Positions 1 to 7,679 of a DNA stretch of 53,318 nucleotides are shown here, piece after piece. Position 1 is the stretch's first letter. Each line of letters begins with the position of its first letter. Both the position numbers and the translations under genes were made by a program. The notes under the pieces are model-generated. The model saw nothing but the letters and a program-made list of their open reading frames with translations. It was not told the origin of the DNA and did not search any database. Source of the DNA: Erysipelotrichia bacterium (GTDB lineage: Bacteria; Bacillota_I; Bacilli_A; Erysipelotrichales; Erysipelotrichaceae); contig JAGXSD010000018.1 of the NCBI GenBank assembly GCA_018333955.1, positions 1 to 53,318 of the forward strand. Reading direction: 5' to 3'.

Positions 1-269
1 TCTACTCCAGTAAAGCTTTCAATCAAGCTCTTTTAAATTATAACACGATTCATTCTATGAGTCGTGCTGCCACACCAACGGATAATCCTATTATGGAAGC
101 CATCAATGGTTGGATGAAGGATGAGTTATACCGTGATTATCATTTGTACCACTCTGATAATGTCATTGAAACAATACATTCATACATTCATCACTTTAAT
201 CATGAACGTCCTGCATTTGCTTTGAATTATAAAACCCCAATTCAATATAAACATGATTTGGGGTTCTAA
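1..269 (+). mobile_element. IS3-family transposase (OrfB), C-terminal fragment cut by window edge
   Basis: The reading frame is already open at base 3 and ends at the TAA at 267-269, so only the last ~88 residues of the protein are in the window. The block SRAATPTDNPIMEAINGWMK followed by DEL resembles the end of the rve integrase core of IS3-family OrfB proteins, in which the conserved Glu of the DDE triad lies in the N-x-x-x-E segment before a Lys-rich helix. The tail HHFNHERPAFALNYKTP matches the usual closing motif (N..RP...L.Y.TP). The upstream part, including both catalytic Asp residues, lies outside the window, so I cannot say whether the element is intact. The next gene is on the opposite strand and unrelated. 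Confidence 0.88.
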
Positions 270-280
270 TTCTTTTTATA

Positions 281-318
281 AACTTGTCTACTTTTCCTTT
301 ACAAGTTCATCAATGAAC
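281..318. terminator. Hairpins between IS fragment and phosphodiesterase gene
   Basis: A perfect 7-bp inverted repeat (AACTTGT 281-287, ACAAGTT 301-307, 13-base loop) is followed by GTTCAT/ATGAAC (305-310, 313-318) with a 2-base loop. They lie between convergent genes. The first could be part of the right inverted repeat of the IS element or a weak terminator; there is no clean U-run. Confidence 0.35.
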
Positions 319-325
319 CTATCTT

Positions 326-2620
326 TTATAATGGTTTTGGTTTAGAGATATAATACCCTTGAATTAAATCACATCCTAGATTTTGAAGCTCTTGAGCTTG
401 AGCTTGTGTTTCAACACCTTCCGCAATGACACTCAAGTTCAGTGTTTTCGCAATCGAGATAATCGAGACTATAAGGACTCGTGCAAAGTCATCACATTCA
501 ATTTTTTGAATAAATTCTCGATCAATCTTGATTGTATCGATGGGAAGTTTTGTGATGTAAAGTAAAGAGGAATAACCACTTCCAAAATCATCTATGGCAA
601 TCCTAAATCCTAAAAATTTCAAACGATTTAGGATATTTTGTTTTTCCTCAGAATCAAGCACTGTTGCCCCCTCAGTGATTTCAATCACTAGATTTTGAGG
701 ATTAAACTTAATATGAGATAAAGCCAACAAGGCATTATCAATAAATGTTTGGTTTTGAAGTTGAATTGGAGATATGTTAACACCAATACTTAAGGTTGGA
801 TCATGTTCATTGAGTGCTTTTAATTTGGTTGCTGCTTCTAGGAAAACAAAGCGTCCAATATCTTGAATGAGACCCTTGCTTTCTGCAAGTCGAATGACTT
901 CAATGATTGGCACAATAGAATACTTTGGATGATTCCATCGTAGTAGTGCTTCATAGCCTTTAATCTTCGATTCACCCAAGTGATAAATCGGTTGATACAG
1001 CAGATAGAATTCTTCATTCTCAATGGCGAGTGTGATGGCTTCTTCTAAATCCTGTTTTGAAAGCATTTCTAAGTAAATGCTTTGCGAGTAGAAAATTACA
1101 TGAGTGTAAGGATCAGATTTAGCTTTATGCTTCGCGAGTGTGGCTTGTCGTATCGTTAATGATAAGGTGGAGGTTTCCTCAAATCGGGCAACACCACAGC
1201 TAATATCAAGATGTATATCAATGCCAGAAACAGTGATTGGTTGTCTGACCAAGGCGATAATATTTTCAACACGTTGACGAATTTCTAATTCACTTCGTGA
1301 ATACATGGAACAAATCATTTCATCCCCAAAGTAGCGTGCAATCATTTCATGTTTTTTAAGATGAGGTTGAATAATCCCTGAGAGAGCTTTTAATGTATCA
1401 TTTCCAATATCATATCCATAGATACTATTGATTCGTTTAAAATCATCAATGGAAAGAATGAGCACATAGACATGTTGATCATGAAGTGTTGTTTTATGGT
1501 TGATTTGACCCATTTCACTCAAGAAACTAAATAAGTTATTTAATCCCGTAATCGGATCAATGTAGGTAAGTTCTTTGATTTTAGTAAGCATCTGATTAAA
1601 ACTCTTGGCTGCTTCTCCAATTTCATTTGGAATAGTTTCATCAGCTTTCACATTCAAATTACCTTTTTTTGCTTCCTCAAAAGCATTTTGAAGACTCAAA
1701 ATTGGGGTTACGATGGCGTTAGTGGTTACAAGTAAAATGATCACAAGAAGGAATAATGAAATGAGTAAGGACCCATTAATCGTATTGGTGAGTTCATTTG
1801 CTTTTGCGAAAGCTTGAATCTCATCAATACTTAATATGAGCTTCCAACCATTTGTATAGGGGATATCTGCCACCACATTCACAAATGTAACTCCATCATC
1901 AAGATAACTAAAAATGCGATCATCACCTTTTTCTAAGATACTTGAATCTAAATCTGTTATCTGATTAAAATCAGACGTGATAGTAATGTCCTTGTCAGGA
2001 TGGGCTACGACAACCCCAGTATTATCAACGATCCATGCATAACCTGCTTGTTGAAAAGAGATGGAACTTAGGAGCTCATCGATGAATAAGGTTGAGACAA
2101 CCCCATTGATTAAGCCCACATGATGACCTTCCTCATCAGTAATCGCATGTGAAATAGTGATAATTGGGAATGGTTCAGGAATAAAAGGACTAAAGAAAGG
2201 ATTAGATAAATAACTTGTCTTTCTATTGATGAAAATTTCTTTAAATTGTTGTTGATTTGAAATGTCAATGAACTGATTATAAGTTGCCCAGGCAACCCCT
2301 TGATCATTTGAGAAAGTAAAGTTTCTAAAACGTTCTTGTTTACTCATACTCAACAACATCTGTTGAATATCTTCAAGAACCATTGATTTAGCCGTAGCTG
2401 ATAGTGAAATCATTTGAACTTGATTGCTTAGCCCATGTATTTCGTTACCAAGTTCATGGGCACGAGCGATGGCAATCTCTTGATACTGGTCAAGAATGAT
2501 ATCAGGAAGTGCTTTTAATCGCTCAGAAGCCACAAATCCTAACAAACTAAAAGCAGCTGACATGACAACAAGCAAAATCACAGATAACTGCGTCTTAATG
2601 GATCTAAGTTTGATTTTCAC
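326..2620 (-). CDS. Membrane-bound Cache-HAMP-GGDEF(degenerate)-EAL c-di-GMP phosphodiesterase
   Basis: The 764-residue protein has a first membrane helix (~11-31), an extracellular Cache-type sensor (~40-265), a second helix (~283-305), a HAMP-like linker (~305-350), a GGDEF domain (~351-510) and an EAL domain (~525-764). The cyclase signature is altered to FGDEM (431-435), so cyclase activity is doubtful. The EAL domain looks complete: EAL at 557-559, Asn in GVNISPIQ, Glu in EITEG, DDFGSGYSS at 677-685, Lys in IKID, Glu in AEGVET and the final QGYYISKP. Expected activity is hydrolysis of c-di-GMP in response to an external ligand, with the degenerate GGDEF possibly an allosteric GTP site. 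The start is GTG (2618-2620), overlapping the TGA of the upstream cyclase gene by 4 bases, with an AAGGTGG-like ribosome site. Confidence 0.93.
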   Translation of the reverse strand: MKIKLRSIKTQLSVILLVVMSAAFSLLGFVASERLKALPDIILDQYQEIAIARAHELGNEIHGLSNQVQMISLSATAKSMVLEDIQQMLLSMSKQERFRNFTFSNDQGVAWATYNQFIDISNQQQFKEIFINRKTSYLSNPFFSPFIPEPFPIITISHAITDEEGHHVGLINGVVSTLFIDELLSSISFQQAGYAWIVDNTGVVVAHPDKDITITSDFNQITDLDSSILEKGDDRIFSYLDDGVTFVNVVADIPYTNGWKLILSIDEIQAFAKANELTNTINGSLLISLFLLVIILLVTTNAIVTPILSLQNAFEEAKKGNLNVKADETIPNEIGEAAKSFNQMLTKIKELTYIDPITGLNNLFSFLSEMGQINHKTTLHDQHVYVLILSIDDFKRINSIYGYDIGNDTLKALSGIIQPHLKKHEMIARYFGDEMICSMYSRSELEIRQRVENIIALVRQPITVSGIDIHLDISCGVARFEETSTLSLTIRQATLAKHKAKSDPYTHVIFYSQSIYLEMLSKQDLEEAITLAIENEEFYLLYQPIYHLGESKIKGYEALLRWNHPKYSIVPIIEVIRLAESKGLIQDIGRFVFLEAATKLKALNEHDPTLSIGVNISPIQLQNQTFIDNALLALSHIKFNPQNLVIEITEGATVLDSEEKQNILNRLKFLGFRIAIDDFGSGYSSLLYITKLPIDTIKIDREFIQKIECDDFARVLIVSIISIAKTLNLSVIAEGVETQAQAQELQNLGCDLIQGYYISKPKPL

Positions 2621-3966
2621 AGGTTTTCCACCTTCTTGTGTTCATTTTTGTATGCATACATGCGCTCATCCGCAACACGAATCAAATCATACATCGAACT
2701 ACCATCTACATTAAAGGTCGCAATCCCATAACTAATCGAAGTGTAGACTAAGCTTTCTAGGTATTGAATGGGTGATTTCTTAAGTTCATCATTAATGAGT
2801 TCAAACTTATCAGTCAAACACTCAATCTTTGCGTTAAATAACAAGCCAATAAATTCATCGCCACCATATCGCGCAAAGATATCACTATCACGCATATTCT
2901 GTTTTAATAACCAAGCCACTTTAGAAATGATCTCATCGCCAACAAGATGGGAATACTTATCATTAATAAGTTTTAGATCATCCACATCAATCATGATAAG
3001 ATGAAATGATTCATTGTAGCGAGATGCACGTTTGATAACAACATCATAATACTCGTCAAAGAAATGACGATTATAAAGTCCAGTTAAGCGATCAAATCGC
3101 GATAAATGTGCCTTTTCTTCATACAGTAAACGATTTGTAATCGCAATCTCGATGGATTTTGAAATGAATTCAATGGATTGAATATCATCATCAGTAAAGG
3201 CATAGGGTGAAAGAGAATCAAGATTAATTAGACCGTATAATTTTCCTTGAAAGAAAATTGGTGCACTTAAAGCAGATTGAATGTAGACTTCATCTCCATA
3301 CTCGGTGGTGACGGGAATGTAGTATGAAAGTTTAGAGGGGTCTTCAATATTAATGATGGTATTCATCGCCCCGTTAGTTTCTTTAAAAATAAAAGATTCT
3401 GTAACAGGAAGTTTAAAATCATAAATGTCAGATGAATATCCTACACTGGCAACCGGGGTGAAGTGAGTGCCATCTAATATTAGAATGGTTCCTAAAGTCG
3501 ATTTTTCTAAAGCTTTTAAGGTGGTATTAAGTACAAAATTATAAAAACTATTTAAATCTGTACTATCAAGAATTGATTGTGATATTTCAGCAATTAAAGC
3601 TCTCAACTTAGAAATTTGAGTGAGGTGCTTTTCATTCATACGACGATCACTAATATCGATCAAAAGCGCGAAATAGGCAGGTTTCTTATTGAAGATAACC
3701 TGCTTAATCATTGCATCAAAATAGAATACTTCACCAAATGAGTTCTTTACTTTTATCTCTTGTCGTTTATGGGTACTTTGAATGTCAATATCATAATAGA
3801 GATTATTGAAAAAAGGATTAATACTTTCCTCTTTAATTGCATCCTGGAAGTAAATGTTTGAATAAAGCAATTGCTCTTCATCAAAGACGACCATAGGCAT
3901 GAGAGTGAAGTTTTCAAGTTGCTCTAAAATATTCTGATTGAGTAAATCAATATGAATGAAATCCAT
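2617..3966 (-). CDS. PAS-GAF-GGDEF diguanylate cyclase
   Basis: The 449-residue, apparently soluble protein has a PAS-like N-terminus (~10-110), a GAF domain (~125-280) and a GGDEF domain (~290-449). The catalytic motif is intact (GGDEF 368-372), and an RxxD inhibitory I-site (RDSD 359-362) lies exactly five residues before it. It should make c-di-GMP from two GTP and be product-inhibited. Its stop codon overlaps the start of the EAL phosphodiesterase gene, so a synthase and a hydrolase are translationally coupled. AAAGGA precedes the ATG by about 13 bases. The ligands of the PAS and GAF domains cannot be read from the sequence. Confidence 0.93.
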   Translation of the reverse strand: MDFIHIDLLNQNILEQLENFTLMPMVVFDEEQLLYSNIYFQDAIKEESINPFFNNLYYDIDIQSTHKRQEIKVKNSFGEVFYFDAMIKQVIFNKKPAYFALLIDISDRRMNEKHLTQISKLRALIAEISQSILDSTDLNSFYNFVLNTTLKALEKSTLGTILILDGTHFTPVASVGYSSDIYDFKLPVTESFIFKETNGAMNTIINIEDPSKLSYYIPVTTEYGDEVYIQSALSAPIFFQGKLYGLINLDSLSPYAFTDDDIQSIEFISKSIEIAITNRLLYEEKAHLSRFDRLTGLYNRHFFDEYYDVVIKRASRYNESFHLIMIDVDDLKLINDKYSHLVGDEIISKVAWLLKQNMRDSDIFARYGGDEFIGLLFNAKIECLTDKFELINDELKKSPIQYLESLVYTSISYGIATFNVDGSSMYDLIRVADERMYAYKNEHKKVENL

Positions 3967-4108
3967 TGGCGTGGGTATCCTTTACACATTTCAAACAAAT
4001 TATAGGGTATTTATTACTTGTAATCAACTTAGTTAAAAGAAACACATACATTTATCAATGGAAATTTCAAACAGAAATTATAATAGGCACACCTTTACAT
4101 TCATGGTG

Positions 4109-4114
4109 TATAAT
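4109..4114 (+). promoter_or_regulatory. -10 box for ndk
   Basis: A perfect TATAAT lies 30 bases before the ndk ATG. No good -35 is seen (GGCACA at 17 bp), so the call rests on the -10 alone. Confidence 0.45.
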
Positions 4115-4143
4115 GGTAACACAAAGAAAACATAGGAGAAAGT

Positions 4144-4590
4144 ATGAAATCAACGTTTGTCATGTTGAAACCAGATGCTTTGGCACGAAATCTAGTCGAT
4201 TTAATCATTCTAGAGTTTCAACAAGCAGGTTTTACGATTGCTCGCCGGCAGTTGAAGAATGTCGATGAAGCTACAATATTAGCTCATTATGATGAAGTTA
4301 TTGCACGAGTACAGCTTCCGTTCTTTAAAGAAAGAATCTTAGAATCCTTTGTGAATCAAGATGTTGTGATTTTAGAGATTGTTAAAGGAGATGATGTCGT
4401 TTCAGAGGTTAGAACCTTGATTGGAAAAACAGACCCTAAACTTGCTGAGCCATCATCCATTCGTGGAAAATTTGGTGATGATGATATGAGTGTTGCAATA
4501 AGTGAAGGTCGACTTGTAAGAAATCTTGTTCACGCTTCAGATAGTGACGAAAGTGCAAAACAAGAATTAGCATTATGGTTTAAATCATAA
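4144..4590 (+). CDS. ndk: Nucleoside diphosphate kinase
   Basis: The 148-residue cytoplasmic enzyme transfers the gamma phosphate of ATP to nucleoside diphosphates through a phospho-histidine. The family start (FVMLKPDALARN, with Lys9 in KPD) and the active-site block NLVHASDSDESA with His130 are both present. Length is typical. An AGGAGA ribosome site sits directly upstream of the ATG. It is a single-gene unit: it has its own -10 box, and a strong hairpin that also ends the convergent rlmA gene follows it. Confidence 0.97.
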   Translation: MKSTFVMLKPDALARNLVDLIILEFQQAGFTIARRQLKNVDEATILAHYDEVIARVQLPFFKERILESFVNQDVVILEIVKGDDVVSEVRTLIGKTDPKLAEPSSIRGKFGDDDMSVAISEGRLVRNLVHASDSDESAKQELALWFKS

Positions 4591-4618
4591 AACAAGATGG
4601 AATAATCCATCTTGTTTT
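4589..4618. terminator. Bidirectional terminator ndk / rlmA
   Basis: A perfect 13-bp stem (4589-4601 with 4606-4618, loop ATAA) has AAAA on one side and TTTT on the other. It can stop transcription in both directions and overlaps the stop codon of rlmA. Confidence 0.9.
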
Positions 4619-5390
4619 ATGTTTGATAAACTTGTAAAACAAAGGATGCGGTGACATCAAGGGATTGATGGGATTTAATTTTTTCAATTGCATCATTGGG
4701 ACTTTTATAAACGTAAGGTGTCATTTGAAATAATGATAGTAATGATGATTGATTCAAGTTCATTGTGAATGAAACAATTTGATTTTCAATACAAGTCAGA
4801 TCTAATCTTGGATGATGACTTGGATTGAGTTTTACCTCATCATATATAATTTTCTTCAGCTCCACTAAATGATGAGTTGAGGGTGTAATAAGAATAAAAC
4901 GACCCTTAGGTTTTAACACTCTTGTGATCTCTTTAATATCATATGGAGCGAACACACTGATAATCACATCGATGTGATGATCAATATAAGGAAGATTATT
5001 CATGTTGGCGACAACATAGTGACTCAATGAATCGTGTTTCGCAGCTTTTTTAATAGCGAGCTTAGATCCATCACAACCAAGGGTAGTCAACGTATGATCT
5101 TGAGTTTTAAAATACTTTAAGTATGCTCCAATGCCACACCCCACATCAAGCACCACATCATTGGGTAGTATCCACTTCTTCATTTCAATCATCAATGGTT
5201 GATAAGGATTTGTGGAAAAGAATTGTTCGCGAGCTTGAACAAGGAATGCATCGTCTCCTTTAATGGGTGGGACACACAAATTGACATAACCTTCCTTTGC
5301 CTCATCAAAATGATGCTGACCACAGCTCCACTGGTGATTAAAGATTAATGGTTGATGACACAGTGGGCATTTGAGTAGATTCGTTTTCAT
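4617..5390 (-). CDS. rlmA: 23S rRNA (guanine-N1)-methyltransferase, RlmA family
   Basis: The 257-residue protein starts with the RlmA zinc site (Cys8, Cys11, Cys23, His27; CPLC...CGQHH) followed by the family block FDEAKEGYVNL. A Rossmann SAM-binding site (LDVGCGIG, ~81-88) and a late APYDIKEITRVLKPKG motif follow. RlmA enzymes methylate N1 of a guanine in helix 35 of 23S rRNA (G745 or G748), which can affect macrolide binding. Which guanine is modified here is not decidable. There is no Shine-Dalgarno site: on the minus strand an extended -10 (TGATACAAT, 5405-5397) ends exactly six bases before the ATG, so the mRNA is probably leaderless. Confidence 0.92.
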   Translation of the reverse strand: MKTNLLKCPLCHQPLIFNHQWSCGQHHFDEAKEGYVNLCVPPIKGDDAFLVQAREQFFSTNPYQPLMIEMKKWILPNDVVLDVGCGIGAYLKYFKTQDHTLTTLGCDGSKLAIKKAAKHDSLSHYVVANMNNLPYIDHHIDVIISVFAPYDIKEITRVLKPKGRFILITPSTHHLVELKKIIYDEVKLNPSHHPRLDLTCIENQIVSFTMNLNQSSLLSLFQMTPYVYKSPNDAIEKIKSHQSLDVTASFVLQVYQT

Positions 5391-5396
5391 AGTGTC

Positions 5397-5405
5397 ATTG
5401 TATCA
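5397..5405 (-). promoter_or_regulatory. Extended -10 promoter giving a leaderless rlmA mRNA
   Basis: TGATACAAT on the minus strand is followed by six bases (GACACT) and then the ATG, so the predicted +1 is the A of the start codon. Confidence 0.65.
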
Positions 5406-5448
5406 AATTAGGTTATCTAAAAGTAGAACAACTATTTATCTTTTTCTC

Positions 5449-5477
5449 TTGAAAGCACTTAAATAGAGGAGTATAAT
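5449..5477 (+). promoter_or_regulatory. Sigma-A promoter for the PII-like/antiporter operon
   Basis: TTGAAA (5449-5454), a 17-base spacer and TATAAT (5472-5477). The ATG at 5476 lies inside the -10 box, so it cannot be the start of the downstream gene. Confidence 0.88.
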
Positions 5478-5502
5478 GACATGCATGTTGAAGGAGAATT
5501 TT

Positions 5503-5835
5503 ATGAAATGTGTTGTATGTGTTATTCAAGATATATCAAAAACCAAGCAATTATTATCAAAACTAAACGATGTTGGTATTAAAGGAGCAACGTTATTGTC
5601 TTCAAAAGGAATGATTTCCACTTTAAGCGAAGATAGTGATGAATGGTTTGTTGGTTCATTTCGTCAGTTATTTGAGATGACTTCAAAAGAGAGTGCAACT
5701 ATGTTTGTGATCACATCGCAAGATCAAGAATCCTTGGCTTTTGATACGATTGAGTCGGTGCTAGGTTCTCTAAATAAGCCTAATACAGGAATTGCTTTTA
5801 GCTTTTCTTTAGATCATATACGAGGCATTCAGTAA
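5503..5835 (+). CDS. PII-like small regulatory protein
   Basis: The 110-residue protein has the size and beta-alpha-beta character of PII/GlnB-like trimeric sensors: a short first strand (MKCVVCVIQD), a helix, GIKGATLLSSKGM, a variable T-loop-like segment, and a C-terminal NKPNTGIAFSFSLDHIRGI comparable to the P-II pattern G..F..PV....G. The uridylylated Tyr and classical GlnB signature are absent, so it is a PII-like relative and not GlnB. I place the start at the ATG at 5503, which has AAGGAG before it; the upstream ATG overlaps the -10 box. The stop codon abuts the start of the antiporter gene, so the two are co-translated and probably partners. Confidence 0.75.
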   Translation: MKCVVCVIQDISKTKQLLSKLNDVGIKGATLLSSKGMISTLSEDSDEWFVGSFRQLFEMTSKESATMFVITSQDQESLAFDTIESVLGSLNKPNTGIAFSFSLDHIRGIQ

Positions 5836-7008
5836 ATGACATTTCTAACCGACTCACTTTTTGCCCCACTCAGTGTACTACTTATGAGTGGGATGCTTTT
5901 TGGACGCATCGCGAAGAAGATTAAAATCCCCTCATTCATTGGATATCTGATCGCTGGTTTATTGCTAGGTTCTAGCATGTTTAATATTCTTACAGATTCC
6001 ATGGTCGAGTCTTTATCATTTGTTTCTTCATTAGCGCTATTACTCATTGCTTTTTCGATCGGTTCTCAGTTTAAAATCTCTTATTTTAAACAAGTAGGAA
6101 TTGCCCCTATCGTTGTTGCATTTTTGGAAGCATTGATTGCGTATGTATTTGTAACCGTAGGATTTTTATTACTAGGTGCATCGCTTCCATTTGCTTTAGT
6201 CATTGGAGCAATTTCAAGTGCTACAGCTCCTGCAGCCACAGTAATGGTTATTAAGGAGTATAAAGCAAAAGGACCGTTCACAGATTTATTATTATCGGTC
6301 GTTGCTATCGATGATGCCGTTGCACTTATGTTATTTGGTATTAATGCAGCCATTGCAAATGTACTTATTCAAGGAACTTCATTTAACGTTTTAGACTTAT
6401 TTGAACCACTTAAGGAAATAGGAGTATCTTTATTAGTTGGGGTACTCTGTGGGTTGTTTTTGGCTTATCTTATGCGATTCTTCAAATCTCGTGCTAATCG
6501 ATATTCATTAGCTGTAACGGTTCTTCTTTTCGGAGCAGCCCTAGCAACATCATTAAATGCATCAAGTTTACTGCTTATCATGGCATTATCAGCAACATTC
6601 GCAAACTTATCACCACATTTTGAATTAGTTTCAGAGCTTGTTGAACGTAGTGCTCCTCCATTATTCATTTTGTTCTTTGTCTTAACAGGAACTCACCTCA
6701 ATATTTGGATACTTCCTTCTATTGGAGTGTTTGGAATTGTCTATATCATTATGCGACAAATGGGTAAGTCAATTGGATCATACCTAGGAGTATCAATGAT
6801 GAAACTACCTAAATTGCAAGGTAAGTATTTAGGCTATGCACTAGCCCCTCAAGGGGGAGTGGCGATTGGATTAACTTATGTTGCCCAAACGATTGTTCCA
6901 ATGTATGCAAATACAATTCAAGTTTTAATATTATCTACAGTATTAATCTTAGAACTATTTGGCCCTTTACTAGCTCAATACGCTTTAAAGCAAGTTCAAG
7001 AAATCTAA
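5836..7008 (+). CDS. CPA2-family cation:proton antiporter, membrane domain only
   Basis: The 390-residue protein consists almost wholly of hydrophobic helices (about 11-13). It carries the CPA fold marks: the GYLIAGLLLGSSMF segment near the N-terminus and the paired aspartates VAIDDAV (159-160), expected in the ion-binding site. The cytoplasmic RCK/TrkA-N or USP domain often found after the membrane part in Kef and related proteins is absent. The gene begins directly after the stop of the PII-like gene, which may supply the regulatory part in trans. The ion (Na+ or K+) cannot be told from sequence. Confidence 0.88.
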   Translation: MTFLTDSLFAPLSVLLMSGMLFGRIAKKIKIPSFIGYLIAGLLLGSSMFNILTDSMVESLSFVSSLALLLIAFSIGSQFKISYFKQVGIAPIVVAFLEALIAYVFVTVGFLLLGASLPFALVIGAISSATAPAATVMVIKEYKAKGPFTDLLLSVVAIDDAVALMLFGINAAIANVLIQGTSFNVLDLFEPLKEIGVSLLVGVLCGLFLAYLMRFFKSRANRYSLAVTVLLFGAALATSLNASSLLLIMALSATFANLSPHFELVSELVERSAPPLFILFFVLTGTHLNIWILPSIGVFGIVYIIMRQMGKSIGSYLGVSMMKLPKLQGKYLGYALAPQGGVAIGLTYVAQTIVPMYANTIQVLILSTVLILELFGPLLAQYALKQVQEI

Positions 7009-7012
7009 CGAG

Positions 7013-7030
7013 AAGGACGAAAGTCCTTTT
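7013..7030 (+). terminator. Terminator after the antiporter gene
   Basis: A 6-bp stem AAGGAC/GTCCTT is closed by a GAAA tetraloop and followed by a short T-rich stretch. It is small but well placed, between the antiporter gene and the next promoter. Confidence 0.6.
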
Positions 7031-7038
7031 CATTTTCA

Positions 7039-7067
7039 TTGATTTCAATAATGAACAAGTGTATACT
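7039..7067 (+). promoter_or_regulatory. Sigma-A promoter of the tetR-RND operon
   Basis: TTGATT (7039-7044), a 17-base spacer and TATACT (7062-7067). The inverted repeat TTCA-N4-TGAA lies in the spacer and could be a half-hidden operator. The GTG at 7059 falls in the promoter and is not a start. Confidence 0.8.
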
Positions 7068-7082
7068 TTTGATGAGGAACTT

Positions 7083-7679
7083 ATGCAAACATTAAAAAAC
7101 AGCGTTAAAGATCAAATATTACAATCAGCCATTCTTGAGTTTAAAGAGAAGGGCTATTCACAAGCTTCACTTCGTCAAATTGCTCAATCAGCAAACATTA
7201 GTGTCGGAAATGTCTATCGTTACTTTGAAAGTAAAGAGCAACTTTTTCATGCCATTATTACACCTCCTCTTACTCGCTTTGAATCAATTTTGAATTTGAA
7301 ACCAAATTCATTTGAACACCCTCAAGTTGCCTTCAATGAACTTGCACAAATGATATCAACTACCTTAATATCGCTTATTGAAGATGACAAAGACGCACTC
7401 TATGTTACGTTAAGTGATCCTAAAACTTCAAATCTTATTCAGACTCACTTAAAAGCATTCTTAACCCGTTTAGCTGCTCAGTGGCTCGATGAGTTTGAGA
7501 AAGATGATTTAGATTCGTCTTTAGTCATTGATATGTTAACAAAAGGAATTTTTCATGGTTGTTTACAAGCTGTGGAACTATCCAACACGCAAGATTCAAA
7601 GCACATTGCTAGCGCAATTAACATGTATTTTGAACTGCATGTCTATATGATTTATGCCACAAAAGGAGTATCAATATGA
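7083..7679 (+). CDS. TetR-family transcriptional regulator
   Basis: The N-terminal helix-turn-helix is typical of TetR proteins: KDQILQSAILEFKEKGYSQ, then SLRQIAQSANISVGNVYRYF and the connecting SKEQLFHAII. The C-terminal ligand domain is divergent, as usual. I start it at the ATG at 7083 (198 residues), which has GAGGAA in front, because the upstream GTG lies in the -10 region. It overlaps the adaptor gene of an RND pump by 4 bases (ATGA) and is probably the local, self-regulating repressor of that efflux operon. The inducing ligand is unknown. Confidence 0.9.
   Translation: MQTLKNSVKDQILQSAILEFKEKGYSQASLRQIAQSANISVGNVYRYFESKEQLFHAIITPPLTRFESILNLKPNSFEHPQVAFNELAQMISTTLISLIEDDKDALYVTLSDPKTSNLIQTHLKAFLTRLAAQWLDEFEKDDLDSSLVIDMLTKGIFHGCLQAVELSNTQDSKHIASAINMYFELHVYMIYATKGVSI

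Noticed and set aside
3966-4268. 100-codon open frame before and across ndk
   Set aside because: It runs through the ndk promoter and ribosome site and into ndk in another frame; its translation has no family character.
5476-5502. ATG start nine codons upstream for the PII-like gene
   Set aside because: It overlaps the TATAAT -10 box (5472-5477), so it lies before the transcript; the ATG at 5503 has AAGGAG in front.
7059-7082. GTG start for the TetR gene
   Set aside because: It lies in the promoter just before TATACT; the ATG at 7083 has GAGGAA.
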